DNA of 64,000 nt from Microbacterium oxydans (GCF_000956525.1 NZ_JYIW01000022.1:62001-126000), one strand, 5' to 3'; shown: positions 19,433 to 28,251, counted from the first letter of the stretch. The notes: generated from the sequence alone by a model not told the origin. Numbers and translations: made by a program.

Positions 19433-19921
19433 ATGGCTGACAGTTCCTTTGACATCGTCTCGAAAGTCGACCACCAGGAGGCCGAGAACGCCCTGAACCA
19501 GGCCCGCAAGGAGATCGAGCAGCGCTACGACTTCAAGGGCACCGGCGCCTCGATCGCATGGAGCGGCGAGAGCGTGCTCATCATCGCGGGCTCCGAGGAG
19601 CGCGCGAAGGCGGTGCTCGACGTGTTCCAGTCGAAGCTCATCAAGCGCGGCATCTCGCTCAAGAGCCTCGAGTCCGGCGACCCCTTCGCGAGCGGCAAGG
19701 AATTCCGGATCGTCTCGACGATCAAGGACGGGATCTCCTCGGAGAACGCGAAGAAGATCAACAAGATCATCCGCGACGAGGGCCCCAAGGGCGTGAAGAG
19801 CCAGATCCAGGGCGATGAGCTGCGCGTGCAGTCCAAGAGCCGCGACGACCTCCAGGCCGTGATCTCGCTCCTCAAGGGCTCCGATCTCGACGTCGACCTG
19901 CAGTTCATCAACTACCGCTGA
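19433..19921 (+). CDS. yajQ: YajQ family nucleotide-binding protein
   Basis: 162 residues, normal length, starting [20 protein letters not shown] with the core [14 protein letters not shown] and [20 protein letters not shown]. The family has two ferredoxin-like domains; homologues bind cyclic di-GMP or nucleic acids, and some act with transcription regulators. Monocistronic: it has a leaderless promoter and its own terminator. Confidence 0.95.
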   Translation: MADSSFDIVSKVDHQEAENALNQARKEIEQRYDFKGTGASIAWSGESVLIIAGSEERAKAVLDVFQSKLIKRGISLKSLESGDPFASGKEFRIVSTIKDGISSENAKKINKIIRDEGPKGVKSQIQGDELRVQSKSRDDLQAVISLLKGSDLDVDLQFINYR

Positions 19922-19944
19922 CGCCCGCGTCGGCTGCAGCATCC

Positions 19945-19984
19945 GACCCCCGCTCCCCCTCTGGGTGAGCGGGGGTCTTTCTTC
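19945..19984 (+). terminator. Rho-independent terminator of yajQ
   Basis: ACCCCCGCTC (19946-19955) pairs with GAGCGGGGGT (19967-19976) and is followed by CTTTCTTC. It starts 24 bases after the yajQ stop. Confidence 0.9.
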
Positions 19985-20201
19985 GCTCTGCCGGCTGCCT
20001 CTCCCCCACTTTCAGGGGCTGCGCGGATTGGATATCGGTATATCGGTGCCGATGCCGAAGACTTGACCTTGACCGCCTGTCACAGGCGGCCGACGACGCG
20101 AACTTCGTGGAGTCCGGCATCCCTGGATGGCTCCTTCGAAGCGTGGGGTCCGTCCGATGGGGATCGGGCATTCAGTGGCGCCACGACTCGCGTCGAAGGC
20201 T

Positions 20202-20227
20202 CGGTGGGACCTCATGCGGACCCACCG
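20202..20227 (+). repeat. Stem-loop 1 in the GntR leader
   Basis: CGGTGGGACC and GGACCCACCG form a 10-base stem with one mismatch and a six-base loop. Confidence 0.6.
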
Positions 20228-20232
20228 ATCAG

Positions 20233-20270
20233 AGACGAGCAGGACGTGGGCACCCGCGCCCTGCTCGTCT
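20233..20270 (+). repeat. Stem-loop 2 in the GntR leader
   Basis: AGACGAGCAGG (20233-20243) and CCTGCTCGTCT (20260-20270) are exact complements. The enclosed 16 bases contain a second GC-rich self-complementary part. There is no U-tract, so it is not a plain terminator. Confidence 0.65.
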
Positions 20271-20378
20271 GTGAACACGGTTCGTCCACCGTGAGCAGCG
20301 ACGGCGGGCTCCCTGTCGCCGTCGTCTCGACGCGACACGGAGCCTGGGGATCAGGATGCACGACCGGGGGCAGGATTC

Positions 20379-21011
20379 ATGAGCAATGCAGCAACGAACA
20401 CGCAGGGCGAGGCCAAACAGCCGCTCGCAGACGAGGTGTTCCAGCACATCGGACGACAGATCATCGACGGGGTTCTCCCGCCGCACTACCGCATCAGGGA
20501 CGTCGAGGTGGCTGAAGAGCTGCACGTCTCGCGAACGCCGGTTCGCGAAGCGCTGCAGCGGCTCGAGCGCCACGGACTGGTCGTGATGTACCCGAGTCGG
20601 TACACCGAGGTCACCGATGTCACGCCGGAGATCGTCGAGCAGTCCCTGGAATTCGTCGGCTATCAGACCGGCTTCGCCGCCCGGACGGGTGTGCTCCGGC
20701 TCACGCTCCGACAGCGTGAGCGGGTCGCGACCCTCGTCGATCGGATGTCCGCCGCACTCGATGACGGGATCCCGGTCACCGAGGCTCGGTGGCCGGTGTT
20801 CTCGTTCCTCGGTGAGCACAGCGGCAACGCCTCGCTCGCCGCGCTGCTCGACGATGCGGCCGTGGCGCTGTTCCGCAATCTGCGTGACTGGCGAGTCCCG
20901 ACCGAGGACCACGACCGCATGCGCGGGATCTACGCCGACTTCCGGGATGCGGTGCTGGCGGGTGACGGCGACGAGGCCGAGCGCCTCACCCGCGAGATGC
21001 ACTACGTGTGA
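20379..21011 (+). CDS. GntR family regulator with FCD-like C-terminal domain
   Basis: 210 residues. Residues 15-78 are a GntR winged helix (LADEVFQHIGRQIIDG, VAEELHVSRTPVREALQRLE). The remaining all-helical part resembles the FadR-type FCD ligand domain, but the usual Asp/His metal-binding positions look mostly substituted: the FHxxI-like segment reads VFSFLGEHSGN, and only the final His (REMH) is obvious. The ligand is unknown. It is divergent from the hydrolase gene downstream (tail to tail), so its target is not evident from context. Confidence 0.88.
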   Translation: MSNAATNTQGEAKQPLADEVFQHIGRQIIDGVLPPHYRIRDVEVAEELHVSRTPVREALQRLERHGLVVMYPSRYTEVTDVTPEIVEQSLEFVGYQTGFAARTGVLRLTLRQRERVATLVDRMSAALDDGIPVTEARWPVFSFLGEHSGNASLAALLDDAAVALFRNLRDWRVPTEDHDRMRGIYADFRDAVLAGDGDEAERLTREMHYV

Positions 21012-21018
21012 CGGACGG

Positions 21019-22026
21019 TCACCAGGTCGCACGCCAGGCTGTCGCCCACAGGCCGAGCCGCCGATAGGCATCCTCACGCGCCGCATGCCGCGACAGGAAC
21101 ACATCGTGGAGCGCGCCGTCGATCCGATCGACGGTCACCGAGGATCCGAGACGCAGCGACGCGCGCGCGATGTCGTCGACGACCAGCACGGAGTCGGTCC
21201 TGGTCAGGTCCTCCGTCCACTTGGTCGGCGTCGAGGAGCGTGCGGAGAGCATCACGAAGACCGGTGCGGTGATCGACAGCCCCGCCGCCACCGTGGCGTG
21301 CCCGGAGAGGATCGCGTTCAACCACCCCGCGTACACCGCCATGCTCTGCACCGGCCGCCACGTCGTGTTCACCTCCACCGGGTCGTCAGGGTCGGCCGCC
21401 TCCTGCTGAGCGCGCGTATAGAACCCGAGGTCGACCTGCGGCGCGACCTCGAGCGGCCTGATCCGCGCCGTGAGTTCGACCACCGGCGCGATGGCGGAGC
21501 GGACGGAGGCGAACTGGAACTCCAGCCACGGACTGTTCAGGATCAGGGCATCCGCGGCATCCGGATGCCGTGCAGCCCACAGGCTCAGCGTCAGTCCACC
21601 GGTGGAATGCCCGAGCAGCACGAGTTTCCGAGTGGATGCCTCACCCTCGCCCCCGCGCCCCATCGCTTCGAGCGCCGCGGCGATGTCCTCGTCGTAGGTC
21701 TTCAGGTCGCTGATGAAGCCCGGGATCTGCCCCTCGCGCAAGCTGCGGCCATAGCGACGCAGGTCGAGGGCGTGGAATCGCGCACCCCGTGCCGTCCAGA
21801 AGCGTGCGAGCCGTTTCTGGAAGAAGTAGTCCGACCAGCCGTGCACGTACAGCACGTCGACACCCTCGAGCGGACGCCGGATGCCGCGAATGCGCTCCCA
21901 CCAGCCCTGCTCCGTCGGCAGCGCCCGCACCAGCGTCGCGACGACCGGTCCGTGGTCGTCATCGTCCAGTTCGAGCGTGAGCTGCTCGAACTCGTCTCCG
22001 AGGACGTCGGGAATCCAGTCAGCCAT
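21019..22026 (-). CDS. Alpha/beta hydrolase (lysophospholipase/serine aminopeptidase S33 type)
   Basis: 335 residues. The nucleophile elbow GHSTGG is at about 139-144 (Ser141), with an oxyanion-side motif YVHGWSDYF near 60 and a C-terminal His (GALHDVFLSRH). The fold resembles monoacylglycerol-lipase-like S33 hydrolases; the substrate is unknown. It appears leaderless (TAGCCT six bases before the ATG) and converges with the GntR gene, the stops being seven bases apart. Confidence 0.9.
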   Translation of the reverse strand: MADWIPDVLGDEFEQLTLELDDDDHGPVVATLVRALPTEQGWWERIRGIRRPLEGVDVLYVHGWSDYFFQKRLARFWTARGARFHALDLRRYGRSLREGQIPGFISDLKTYDEDIAAALEAMGRGGEGEASTRKLVLLGHSTGGLTLSLWAARHPDAADALILNSPWLEFQFASVRSAIAPVVELTARIRPLEVAPQVDLGFYTRAQQEAADPDDPVEVNTTWRPVQSMAVYAGWLNAILSGHATVAAGLSITAPVFVMLSARSSTPTKWTEDLTRTDSVLVVDDIARASLRLGSSVTVDRIDGALHDVFLSRHAAREDAYRRLGLWATAWRATW

Positions 22027-22032
22027 GTCGCC

Positions 22033-22038
22033 AGGCTA
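22033..22038 (-). promoter_or_regulatory. -10 element (TAGCCT) of the hydrolase, leaderless
   Basis: It ends six bases before ATG 22026, with no ribosome-binding site between. Confidence 0.6.
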
Positions 22039-22087
22039 GCCGAGCGCACTCGGGCCCACCGGACGCCTCACGCAAGAGTGGCGGAGG

Positions 22088-23461
22088 TCACTCCCTGCGA
22101 GAGACGCGAACCATCTCGTCGCGCGGAACCACCTTGACGCGTGCACGCTCGTCGGGAGCACCGAGCGAGATCTCGTGCTCGTCGAGACGGTGCCATCCGT
22201 CGAGGTCGGTCCACTTCACGCCGCGTTCCTGCAGGAGATCGACGATCGCCTGCTCGGACGGGTCCTCCGGGTGCCACCACGAGCCCTGGTCGTTGATGAT
22301 GTGACGGACCGTCTCCATGGCGTCGGACTTGGTGTGTCCGATCAGCCCGACCGGACCGCGCTTGATCCAGCCGGTGGCGTAGACGCCGGGGAGCTGCTGG
22401 TTCGAGTCCTTCGCGAGCACCTGGCCCTCGCGGTTCGGGATCACGCCGTGCTTCTTGTCGAACGGCACGTCGGGCAGCGGCGAACCGAAGTACCCGATCG
22501 CACGGTAGAGCGCCTGCAGCGGCACCTCGCGGAGCTCCCCGGTGCCGACAGCACCACCCTGGCCGTCCGGCTTGGTCCGCTCGTACACGAGGGCGGCGAC
22601 ACGGCCGCTCTCGTCCTTGCGCACCTCGACGGGGCGAGCCCAGAAGTGCAGGTGCAGACGGCGGGATGCCGTGCCTCCGGCGTTGTTGACCGAGTCGCGC
22701 TTGCGCCACGACTGCAGCACGCGGTCGATCACCATGACCTGCTTGTTGCTGGCGACGGCATCCTTCGACGCATCGTCGTAGTCGAAGTCCTCGTCGTAGA
22801 CGACCATGTCGACGTCGCGCAGCTCACCGAGCTCGCGCAGCTCCAGCGGGGTGAACTTCACCTGCGCCGGCCCACGGCGCCCGAAGACGTGGACGTCGGT
22901 GATCTCGCTCGCCTTGAGTCCCTCGTACACGTTCGCCGGGACCTCGGTGACGAGCAGATCCTCAGCGTGCTTCGCGAGCATGCGGGCGACGTCGAGCGCG
23001 ACGTTGCCGTTGCCGAGCACGCCGACGGATGCCGCGTCCAGCGGCCATTCGCGAGGCACATCGGGGTGGCCGTCGAACCAGCTGACGTAGTCCGCGGCAC
23101 CGTAGGAGGCGACCGCGTCGATGCCGGGAAGGTCGAGCGACGTGTCACGGATCGCACCGGTCGCGAAGATCACCGCGTTGTAGTGCTTCTTGAGGTCGTC
23201 GAGGGTGATGTCCTCGCCGAAGCGGACGTTGCCGAACAGGCGGATGTCGCCGCGGTCGAGCACGTCGCGCAGCGCACCGATGATCCCCTTGATGCGGGGG
23301 TGGTCGGGGGCGACCCCGTACCGGACCAGACCGTAGGGCGCCGGGAGCTGCTCGAACAGATCGATCGAGACGTCGAACTTCCGCTCGGCCTTCAGCAGGA
23401 TGTCGGCGGCGTAGATGCCGGCGGGCCCTGCTCCGACGATGGCAAGTCTGAGCTTGGTCAT
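22088..23461 (-). CDS. FAD-dependent ferredoxin/flavodoxin-NADP reductase, FprA type
   Basis: 457 residues. The N-terminal FAD site is GAGPAG (10-15), followed by DLFEQLPAPYGLVRYGVAPD, a hallmark of adrenodoxin-reductase-like FprA proteins. A second Rossmann motif (VGVLGNGNVALDVARML) near 150 binds NADP. It would pass electrons from NADPH to ferredoxins. ATG 23461 has AAAGGA upstream; ten further upstream codons are open but lack a site. It lies 55 bases after the polyprenyl synthase, possibly in the same transcript. Confidence 0.93.
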   Translation of the reverse strand: MTKLRLAIVGAGPAGIYAADILLKAERKFDVSIDLFEQLPAPYGLVRYGVAPDHPRIKGIIGALRDVLDRGDIRLFGNVRFGEDITLDDLKKHYNAVIFATGAIRDTSLDLPGIDAVASYGAADYVSWFDGHPDVPREWPLDAASVGVLGNGNVALDVARMLAKHAEDLLVTEVPANVYEGLKASEITDVHVFGRRGPAQVKFTPLELRELGELRDVDMVVYDEDFDYDDASKDAVASNKQVMVIDRVLQSWRKRDSVNNAGGTASRRLHLHFWARPVEVRKDESGRVAALVYERTKPDGQGGAVGTGELREVPLQALYRAIGYFGSPLPDVPFDKKHGVIPNREGQVLAKDSNQQLPGVYATGWIKRGPVGLIGHTKSDAMETVRHIINDQGSWWHPEDPSEQAIVDLLQERGVKWTDLDGWHRLDEHEISLGAPDERARVKVVPRDEMVRVSRRE

Positions 23462-23516
23462 GGGGTCCTTTCTGGTGCCGCAGCGAGCCACGCGACCGAC
23501 GAGGGCCGCGCCGGGT

Positions 23517-24578
23517 TCAGCTGGAGCGTTCGACGAGGGTCTCTGCGAATCGGGTCAGCGCCTCACGCACCGTCCCGCGAGGAAGCGGTTCGAGCGCGTC
23601 GATCGCGTCCTTGGTCCAGGTGTGCGCGAGCGCGAGCGTGTTCTGCGTTCCGACGTGGTCGCGCAGCTCGGTGAGCGGCCCGTCCAGGATGGCCGGGTCA
23701 GCACCCTCAGCGATACGTGCGACGCCGTCGTCGATGCGCGCGGCCAGATCGACGGACGCGTCGTCCGTCTCGGCCTTCAGCAGCAGGTAGGGCATGGTCG
23801 GCACGCCGGCGCGCAGGTCTGTGCCGGGCACCTTGCCGGTGTCTTCCGGCTTCGCTGACAGGTCGATCACGTCGTCGAGCAGCTGGAACGCGACGCCGAT
23901 CTTCTCGCCGTACACGCGAAGCGGCTCTTCGTACTCGCTGGGCGCGTTGGAGAAGATGACACCGCCCTGCGTCGCGGCAGCGATCAGCGAACCCGTCTTG
24001 TCGGCGAGCACCTGGATGTAGAACTCGATCGGGTCGTCATCCGGCTGCGCACCGAGGGTCTCGTGCATCTGACCGAGGACGAGACGCTCGAAGGTGTCGG
24101 CCTGCAGGCGGATGGCACGCTCGCCGAGCCGCGACATGAGCTGGCTCGCGCGGGAGAACAGGATGTCGCCCGTGAGGATGGCGATGTTGTTGCCCCACAC
24201 CGCGTGCGCGGCAGGGACGCCGCGACGACGGTCGGCACCGTCCATGACATCGTCGTGGTAGAGCGAGCCGAGGTGCGTGATCTCGAGCGCCTTGGCGACG
24301 TCGATCACCGCGGTGGTGTTGCCATCGCCGAGCTGCGCGGCCAACAGCGTCAGCACCGGACGGATGCGCTTGCCTCCGGCCTCGTACAGGTAGCGGCTCG
24401 CGGCATCCGCCAGCGGGTCGGCGACACGCACGTCGTCCGCGAGTCCCGTCTCGACGAGCTCGAGGCCGTCTTCGATGGCACGGGCGACCCGTCGTGCGGC
24501 AGGACCGATGAAAACACGGTCGCTGAAGCCGAGACGGCTCGCCAGTCGCGAACCAGGGGCAACGCGGCTCGAAGTCAC
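23517..24578 (-). CDS. Polyprenyl diphosphate synthase (menaquinone side chain)
   Basis: 353 residues of the trans-prenyltransferase fold. The first Asp-rich motif is HDDVMD (Asp109-Asp113), and the second is FQLLDDVID (Asp235-Asp239); the GGKRIRP substrate-binding motif is near 68. It chain-elongates isoprenyl diphosphates, here most likely for menaquinone, since menG, menF and menD are close by. The start is GTG 24578, six bases after a TAGGCT hexamer, so it is probably leaderless. Confidence 0.93.
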   Translation of the reverse strand: MTSSRVAPGSRLASRLGFSDRVFIGPAARRVARAIEDGLELVETGLADDVRVADPLADAASRYLYEAGGKRIRPVLTLLAAQLGDGNTTAVIDVAKALEITHLGSLYHDDVMDGADRRRGVPAAHAVWGNNIAILTGDILFSRASQLMSRLGERAIRLQADTFERLVLGQMHETLGAQPDDDPIEFYIQVLADKTGSLIAAATQGGVIFSNAPSEYEEPLRVYGEKIGVAFQLLDDVIDLSAKPEDTGKVPGTDLRAGVPTMPYLLLKAETDDASVDLAARIDDGVARIAEGADPAILDGPLTELRDHVGTQNTLALAHTWTKDAIDALEPLPRGTVREALTRFAETLVERSS

Positions 24579-24584
24579 GTTCCC

Positions 24585-24590
24585 AGCCTA
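24585..24590 (-). promoter_or_regulatory. -10 element (TAGGCT) of the polyprenyl synthase, leaderless
   Basis: It ends six bases before the GTG start at 24578. Confidence 0.65.
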
Positions 24591-24623
24591 GCGTCGTCGC
24601 GCATGCGTGCAGCGTCCACAGGA

Positions 24624-25343
24624 CTACTCCGGCTTGCGGGCGCGGTGCAGGGCGACGATGCCGAAGGTGAGGTTGCGGTACGCGACGTCGGTCCACCCCG
24701 CCTCGCGGATCCAGGCCGACAGCTTCTTCTGGTCCGGCCAGGCGCGGATCGACTCGTTCAGGTAGTCGTAGGCGTCGCCGTTCGTGCCGGCGACGCGGGC
24801 GACGCGCGGCAGCACCCGGTCGTTGTAGAAGCGGTAGACGCCGCGGAACAGCGCGCCGGGAGGGGTGGAGAACTCGTTGATCACGAGCCGGCCGCCCGGC
24901 TTGGTCACGCGGAACAGCTCGCGGAGCCCCTGCTTCGGGTCGCTCACATTGCGCAGCGCGTACGACATCGTGACGGCGTCGAACTCGGCATCTCCGAACG
25001 GCAGGTCGGTCGCATCGGCCTCGACGAAGGAGAGATTGCGGATGCTGCCGTGGCGGCGCTGCCCCTCGGCGAGCATGCCGGGCGAGAAGTCTGCTGCGAC
25101 GACCTGCGCACCGCTGCGCGCGAGCGATGCGGACGACGAAGCGGTGCCGGCGCCGAGGTCGAGGATGCGCTCCCCCGGCTTCGGTGCGACCGCGCGGGTG
25201 GTGGCCGCGCGCCAGATCGCGTCGTTGCCGAAGGTCATCGCCGTATTGGTGCGGTCGTATCCGGCCGCGACCTGGTCGAACATGCCGCTGACGCGGGCGG
25301 GGTCCTTGCCGAGATCGGCGCGGTTGGGCTCGTTCGGGGTCAC
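24624..25343 (-). CDS. menG: Demethylmenaquinone methyltransferase
   Basis: 239 residues; SAM-dependent methyltransferase that carries out the last step of menaquinone synthesis. Motifs are RILDLGAGTASSS (SAM site, about 59-71), LPFGDAEFDAVTMSYALRNV, and PGGRLVINEFSTP, characteristic of UbiE/MenG. The frame is open upstream, but GTG 25343 is preceded by TACACT seven bases upstream, as at other leaderless genes here, and gives the family length. Confidence 0.94.
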   Translation of the reverse strand: MTPNEPNRADLGKDPARVSGMFDQVAAGYDRTNTAMTFGNDAIWRAATTRAVAPKPGERILDLGAGTASSSASLARSGAQVVAADFSPGMLAEGQRRHGSIRNLSFVEADATDLPFGDAEFDAVTMSYALRNVSDPKQGLRELFRVTKPGGRLVINEFSTPPGALFRGVYRFYNDRVLPRVARVAGTNGDAYDYLNESIRAWPDQKKLSAWIREAGWTDVAYRNLTFGIVALHRARKPE

Positions 25344-25350
25344 CTGACCC

Positions 25351-25356
25351 AGTGTA
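25351..25356 (-). promoter_or_regulatory. -10 element (TACACT) of menG, leaderless
   Basis: It ends seven bases before the GTG start at 25343, inside the short gap after the DUF402 gene. Confidence 0.7.
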
Positions 25357-25360
25357 GGTG

Positions 25361-25918
25361 TCACGGCCTTGGAGCGAGCCGCAGGGCGTCGAGTCGATCG
25401 AGCCACGCATCGGCCGTCGCATCGTCGAACGGGGCGACCTGCCTGCGCACCCGGTCTTCGAGGTCGAGCGCGAGCGGCTCGAGCACCGCCTTCACCTCGT
25501 CGGGATAGCCGTAGCGGATGCTGTGCTCCGCCCATTCGTCGCGGTCGTCGACCCAGGTGCCGCGCGCCCCCACCACCCGCACCACGTCGAGGTCCATATC
25601 GATGCCGGTCGCGAGCAGCGGGTCGTCGGACCAGCGCACGTCCCACCCGAGGTCGATGTAGATGCGCATGCCCTTCGGGTGATCGCGGTTCACGGTGAGC
25701 GCGTAGTCCGTCTGCCTGGGGACGAGCGTGACGTTCGGACCGGCGGCGATGAACGCGGCGCCTGGTCGCTCGCTGCGCCAGCCGACCGGCTGTCCGATCC
25801 AGTCGCCCCACTCGTCGGCACCGAGATACACGCACTCATGACGCCAGTGCGGGGAGCCGTCCCACTTGCGCCACTGGAAGATCATCTCGGTGCCCGGTGC
25901 GGGCCGTGCGTCGCTCAT
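25361..25918 (-). CDS. DUF402 family protein
   Basis: 185 residues with the DUF402 pattern: AAFIAAGPNVTLVPRQTDYA, a DHPKGMRIYIDLGW strand region and the acidic GIDMDLDVVRV. Family members fold as a small beta barrel and some (FomD-like) hydrolyse nucleotide-linked substrates; the role here is unknown. The ATG lies six bases after TAGGCT, and the gene diverges from menF across 82 bases. Confidence 0.88.
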   Translation of the reverse strand: MSDARPAPGTEMIFQWRKWDGSPHWRHECVYLGADEWGDWIGQPVGWRSERPGAAFIAAGPNVTLVPRQTDYALTVNRDHPKGMRIYIDLGWDVRWSDDPLLATGIDMDLDVVRVVGARGTWVDDRDEWAEHSIRYGYPDEVKAVLEPLALDLEDRVRRQVAPFDDATADAWLDRLDALRLAPRP

Positions 25919-25924
25919 CCGCTC

Positions 25925-25930
25925 AGCCTA
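25925..25930 (-). promoter_or_regulatory. -10 element (TAGGCT) of the DUF402 gene, leaderless
   Basis: It ends six bases before ATG 25918. Confidence 0.62.
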
Positions 25931-25988
25931 GGAGCGTGCGGTGACACCCGGCTGAACGCGCCGGTTTCTCGCGCACAGGCCCGCGTCA

Positions 25989-25994
25989 TAGGCT
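25989..25994 (+). promoter_or_regulatory. -10 element (TAGGCT) of menF, leaderless
   Basis: It ends six bases before the GTG start at 26001. Confidence 0.65.
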
Positions 25995-26000
25995 GGACCG

Positions 26001-27248
26001 GTGAGCAGCGCGCTGGTCGTGGAGACCCGAGAGATCGATCCGATCGAGGACCTCCTGGCTGCGGCCGACCCAGCCCGCCCGTTGGCCTGGCTGCGACGCG
26101 GAGACGGCATCGTCGCGGTCGGCGAGCCGCTGCGCGAGCTGCGTGCCAGGGCCGGCGCCCCGATGCAGCGCAGCGCCGCACTCGCGACAGCCTGGCGCCG
26201 CCTCACGACGGATGCGCGGATCGACGACCCGGTCGGCCTTCCGGGGACCGGGCTCATCGCCTTCGGCGCGCTCGCATTCGACGAGCGCTCGGCCGCAGAC
26301 AGCGTGCTCGTGATCCCCTCCGAGGTGCTCGGGCGACACGGCGATCGGTTCTGGCGCACCACGATCAGGTACCCGGATGCCGACACCCCGGCCGCGGCCG
26401 TCGAGCAGCCGTACGGGCCGCACTGGGCCGGCACCGTCGGCCCCGGCGCACAGAGCCCACAGGGCTACCAGAACTCGGTGCGCGAAGCCCTCGGCCGTAT
26501 CGCCCAGGGTGAGCTGAGCAAAGTCGTCCTCGCGCGCGACCTCACCGGCAGCATCCCCGCAGGATCCGATCTGCGTCGGCTCGTCAGGGCACTCTCGACC
26601 GGCTACCCCGACACCTGGGCGTTCTCGGTGGACGGGCTGATCGGCGCGAGCCCTGAGACGCTCGTCACCGTCCAGAACCGCACGGTCACCGCCCGCGTGC
26701 TCGCCGGCACCATCGGCCGCGGCCCCGACGCGGATGCGGACACCGCGGCATCCGCATCGCTCGCCTCCAGCACGAAGGATCTCGACGAGCACCAGTACGC
26801 GGTGCAGAGCGTGCTCGCATCGCTGCGCCCGCACACCCGGGTCCTCGCGGCGAGCGAGCAGCCCTTCCTGCTCAAGCTGCCGAACCTGTTCCACCTCGCG
26901 ACCGATGTCGAGGGTGAGCTGGACGAGGGGGAATCCGCCCTCGATCTCGTCGGTGCACTGCATCCGACCGCCGCCGTCGCCGGCACCCCGACCACCATCG
27001 CGATCGGGGTGATCCGCGAACTCGAGCCCTTCGACCGCGGGCGGTATGCCGGCCCGGTCGGCTGGGTCGACGCAGCAGGCAACGGGGAATGGGCGATCGC
27101 GTTGCGCTGCGCGCAGTTCGAGGACGGCGACGGCGACATCCGCGTCACCGCCTATGCGGGCGCTGGCATCGTCGCGGGCTCCGACCCCGAGTCGGAACTG
27201 CTCGAGACCAGGGTGAAGTTCCGCCCGCTGGTCGACGCGCTCGCCTGA
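26001..27248 (+). CDS. menF: Isochorismate synthase
   Basis: 415 residues of the chorismate-binding family. The catalytic C-terminal domain covers about 150-412, with GELSKVVLARDLTG (the Lys expected in isochorismate synthases), FSVDGLIGASPETLV, and the late motif VGWVDAAGNGEWAIALRC. It converts chorismate to isochorismate, the entry to menaquinone (or salicylate-type siderophores; menD nearby favours menaquinone). GTG start, probably leaderless. Confidence 0.9.
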   Translation: MSSALVVETREIDPIEDLLAAADPARPLAWLRRGDGIVAVGEPLRELRARAGAPMQRSAALATAWRRLTTDARIDDPVGLPGTGLIAFGALAFDERSAADSVLVIPSEVLGRHGDRFWRTTIRYPDADTPAAAVEQPYGPHWAGTVGPGAQSPQGYQNSVREALGRIAQGELSKVVLARDLTGSIPAGSDLRRLVRALSTGYPDTWAFSVDGLIGASPETLVTVQNRTVTARVLAGTIGRGPDADADTAASASLASSTKDLDEHQYAVQSVLASLRPHTRVLAASEQPFLLKLPNLFHLATDVEGELDEGESALDLVGALHPTAAVAGTPTTIAIGVIRELEPFDRGRYAGPVGWVDAAGNGEWAIALRCAQFEDGDGDIRVTAYAGAGIVAGSDPESELLETRVKFRPLVDALA

Positions 27249-27262
27249 GGCGCCGACCGTCT

Positions 27263-27352
27263 CGGTTCAGAATTCAGCAAGAACGTCGCCGACGCTCGTG
27301 TCGGAACGATCCAGGTCGGGGTCTCCGTGCGGTCTTGCTGAATTGTGAACCG
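27263..27352. repeat. 90-bp element with 20-bp terminal inverted repeats
   Basis: CGGTTCAGAATTCAGCAAGA (27263-27282) and its complement (27333-27352) match at 19 of 20 positions. The 50 bases between are GC-rich with a weaker internal self-complementarity. It sits between the convergent menF and PPK2 genes, where it could act as a bidirectional terminator, but the long arms and AT-richer ends look more like a small mobile or REP-type palindromic element. Confidence 0.75.
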
Positions 27353-27364
27353 GCGTCGCGGCGA

Positions 27365-28207
27365 TCAGCTCGCGTCGAGGCGCTGCTTCTCGGCCTCGAC
27401 GTCGAAATCGGCGACCGGCCACTGCGGGTCGATGTCCTCGAGTGCGGCGAGCAGCAGCTCCTGCACGGCGAGCCTCGCGTACCACTTGCTGTTCGCCGGG
27501 ATCACGTACCACGGAGCCGCCTCGGTCGAGGTGCGCTCGAACACCGTCTGGTACGCCTGCATGTACTGGTCCCACAGCATCCGCTCGTCGACGTCGCCGG
27601 GGTTGTACTTCCAGTGCTTGTCGGGGCGTTCGAGCCGCTCGCGCAGGCGCTCCTTCTGCTCGTCGCGCGAGATGTGCAGCATGACCTTGACGATGCGGAC
27701 ACCGGATGCCGCGACGCCGGCCTCGAACTGATTGATGGCGTCGTAGCGGCGCTCGATCTCGGACGGATCGGCGAGCTCGCGGACCTTGCCGATCAGCACG
27801 TCCTCGTAGTGCGAGCGGTCGAAGACGCCGATGAACCCCGGCTCGGGCAGCCGCTTCTCGATGCGCCACAGGAAGTCGTGCTCCCGCTCCTCGGCGGTCG
27901 GCGCCTTGAACGCAGCGAGCTCGACGCCCTGCGGGTCGACGCCGCCGACGACGTGGCGGACGATGCCGCCCTTGCCGGCGGAATCCATCGCCTGCAGCAC
28001 GAGCAGCACGGCGTTCTTCGCGACCCCCACCCGGCTCTCGGCGAACAGGCGCTCCTGCAGTCCGCTCAGCGACGCGAGCCCGGTCTCGAGGTCGCGCGTG
28101 CCGTGCGCCTTGCCGTGGTCGTACCCTGGCCTGCTGCCCGGATCGACATCGGCGAGACGGAAGCCGTCGCCGACGCGGAGGATGTCTGCCCAGCTGTGTG
28201 CGTTCAT
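27365..28207 (-). CDS. Polyphosphate kinase 2 family protein
   Basis: 280 residues. The P-loop-like motif DSAGKGG is at about 75-81, with VFDRSHYEDVL near 128 and a lid with Arg residues (RLRERLERPDKHWKYNPGD). PPK2 enzymes transfer phosphate between polyphosphate and nucleoside mono- or diphosphates; the exact class cannot be fixed by eye. ATG 28207 has AGGATG upstream. It follows menD by 44 bases in the same direction. Confidence 0.92.
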   Translation of the reverse strand: MNAHSWADILRVGDGFRLADVDPGSRPGYDHGKAHGTRDLETGLASLSGLQERLFAESRVGVAKNAVLLVLQAMDSAGKGGIVRHVVGGVDPQGVELAAFKAPTAEEREHDFLWRIEKRLPEPGFIGVFDRSHYEDVLIGKVRELADPSEIERRYDAINQFEAGVAASGVRIVKVMLHISRDEQKERLRERLERPDKHWKYNPGDVDERMLWDQYMQAYQTVFERTSTEAAPWYVIPANSKWYARLAVQELLLAALEDIDPQWPVADFDVEAEKQRLDAS

Positions 28208-28251
28208 GTGCTCATCCTGCCGAGTCCCGGCACGAAGTGCACGCCCCGTGT

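Larger units (their letters stand above)
19985..20378. other. Gene-free leader region upstream of the GntR gene
   Basis: About 390 bases without a believable coding region. It ends in two adjacent stem-loops (20202-20227 and 20233-20270) that together look like a structured 5' leader for the GntR gene. An AT-richer patch near 20030-20050 (GATATCGGTATATCGG) may contain the promoter. No known riboswitch class is recognised. Confidence 0.55.

Noticed and set aside
26001..27248. Salicylate synthase or siderophore pathway role for the isochorismate synthase
   Set aside because: It lies with menD, menG and a polyprenyl synthase and about 10 kb from the iron locus, so menaquinone is more likely.
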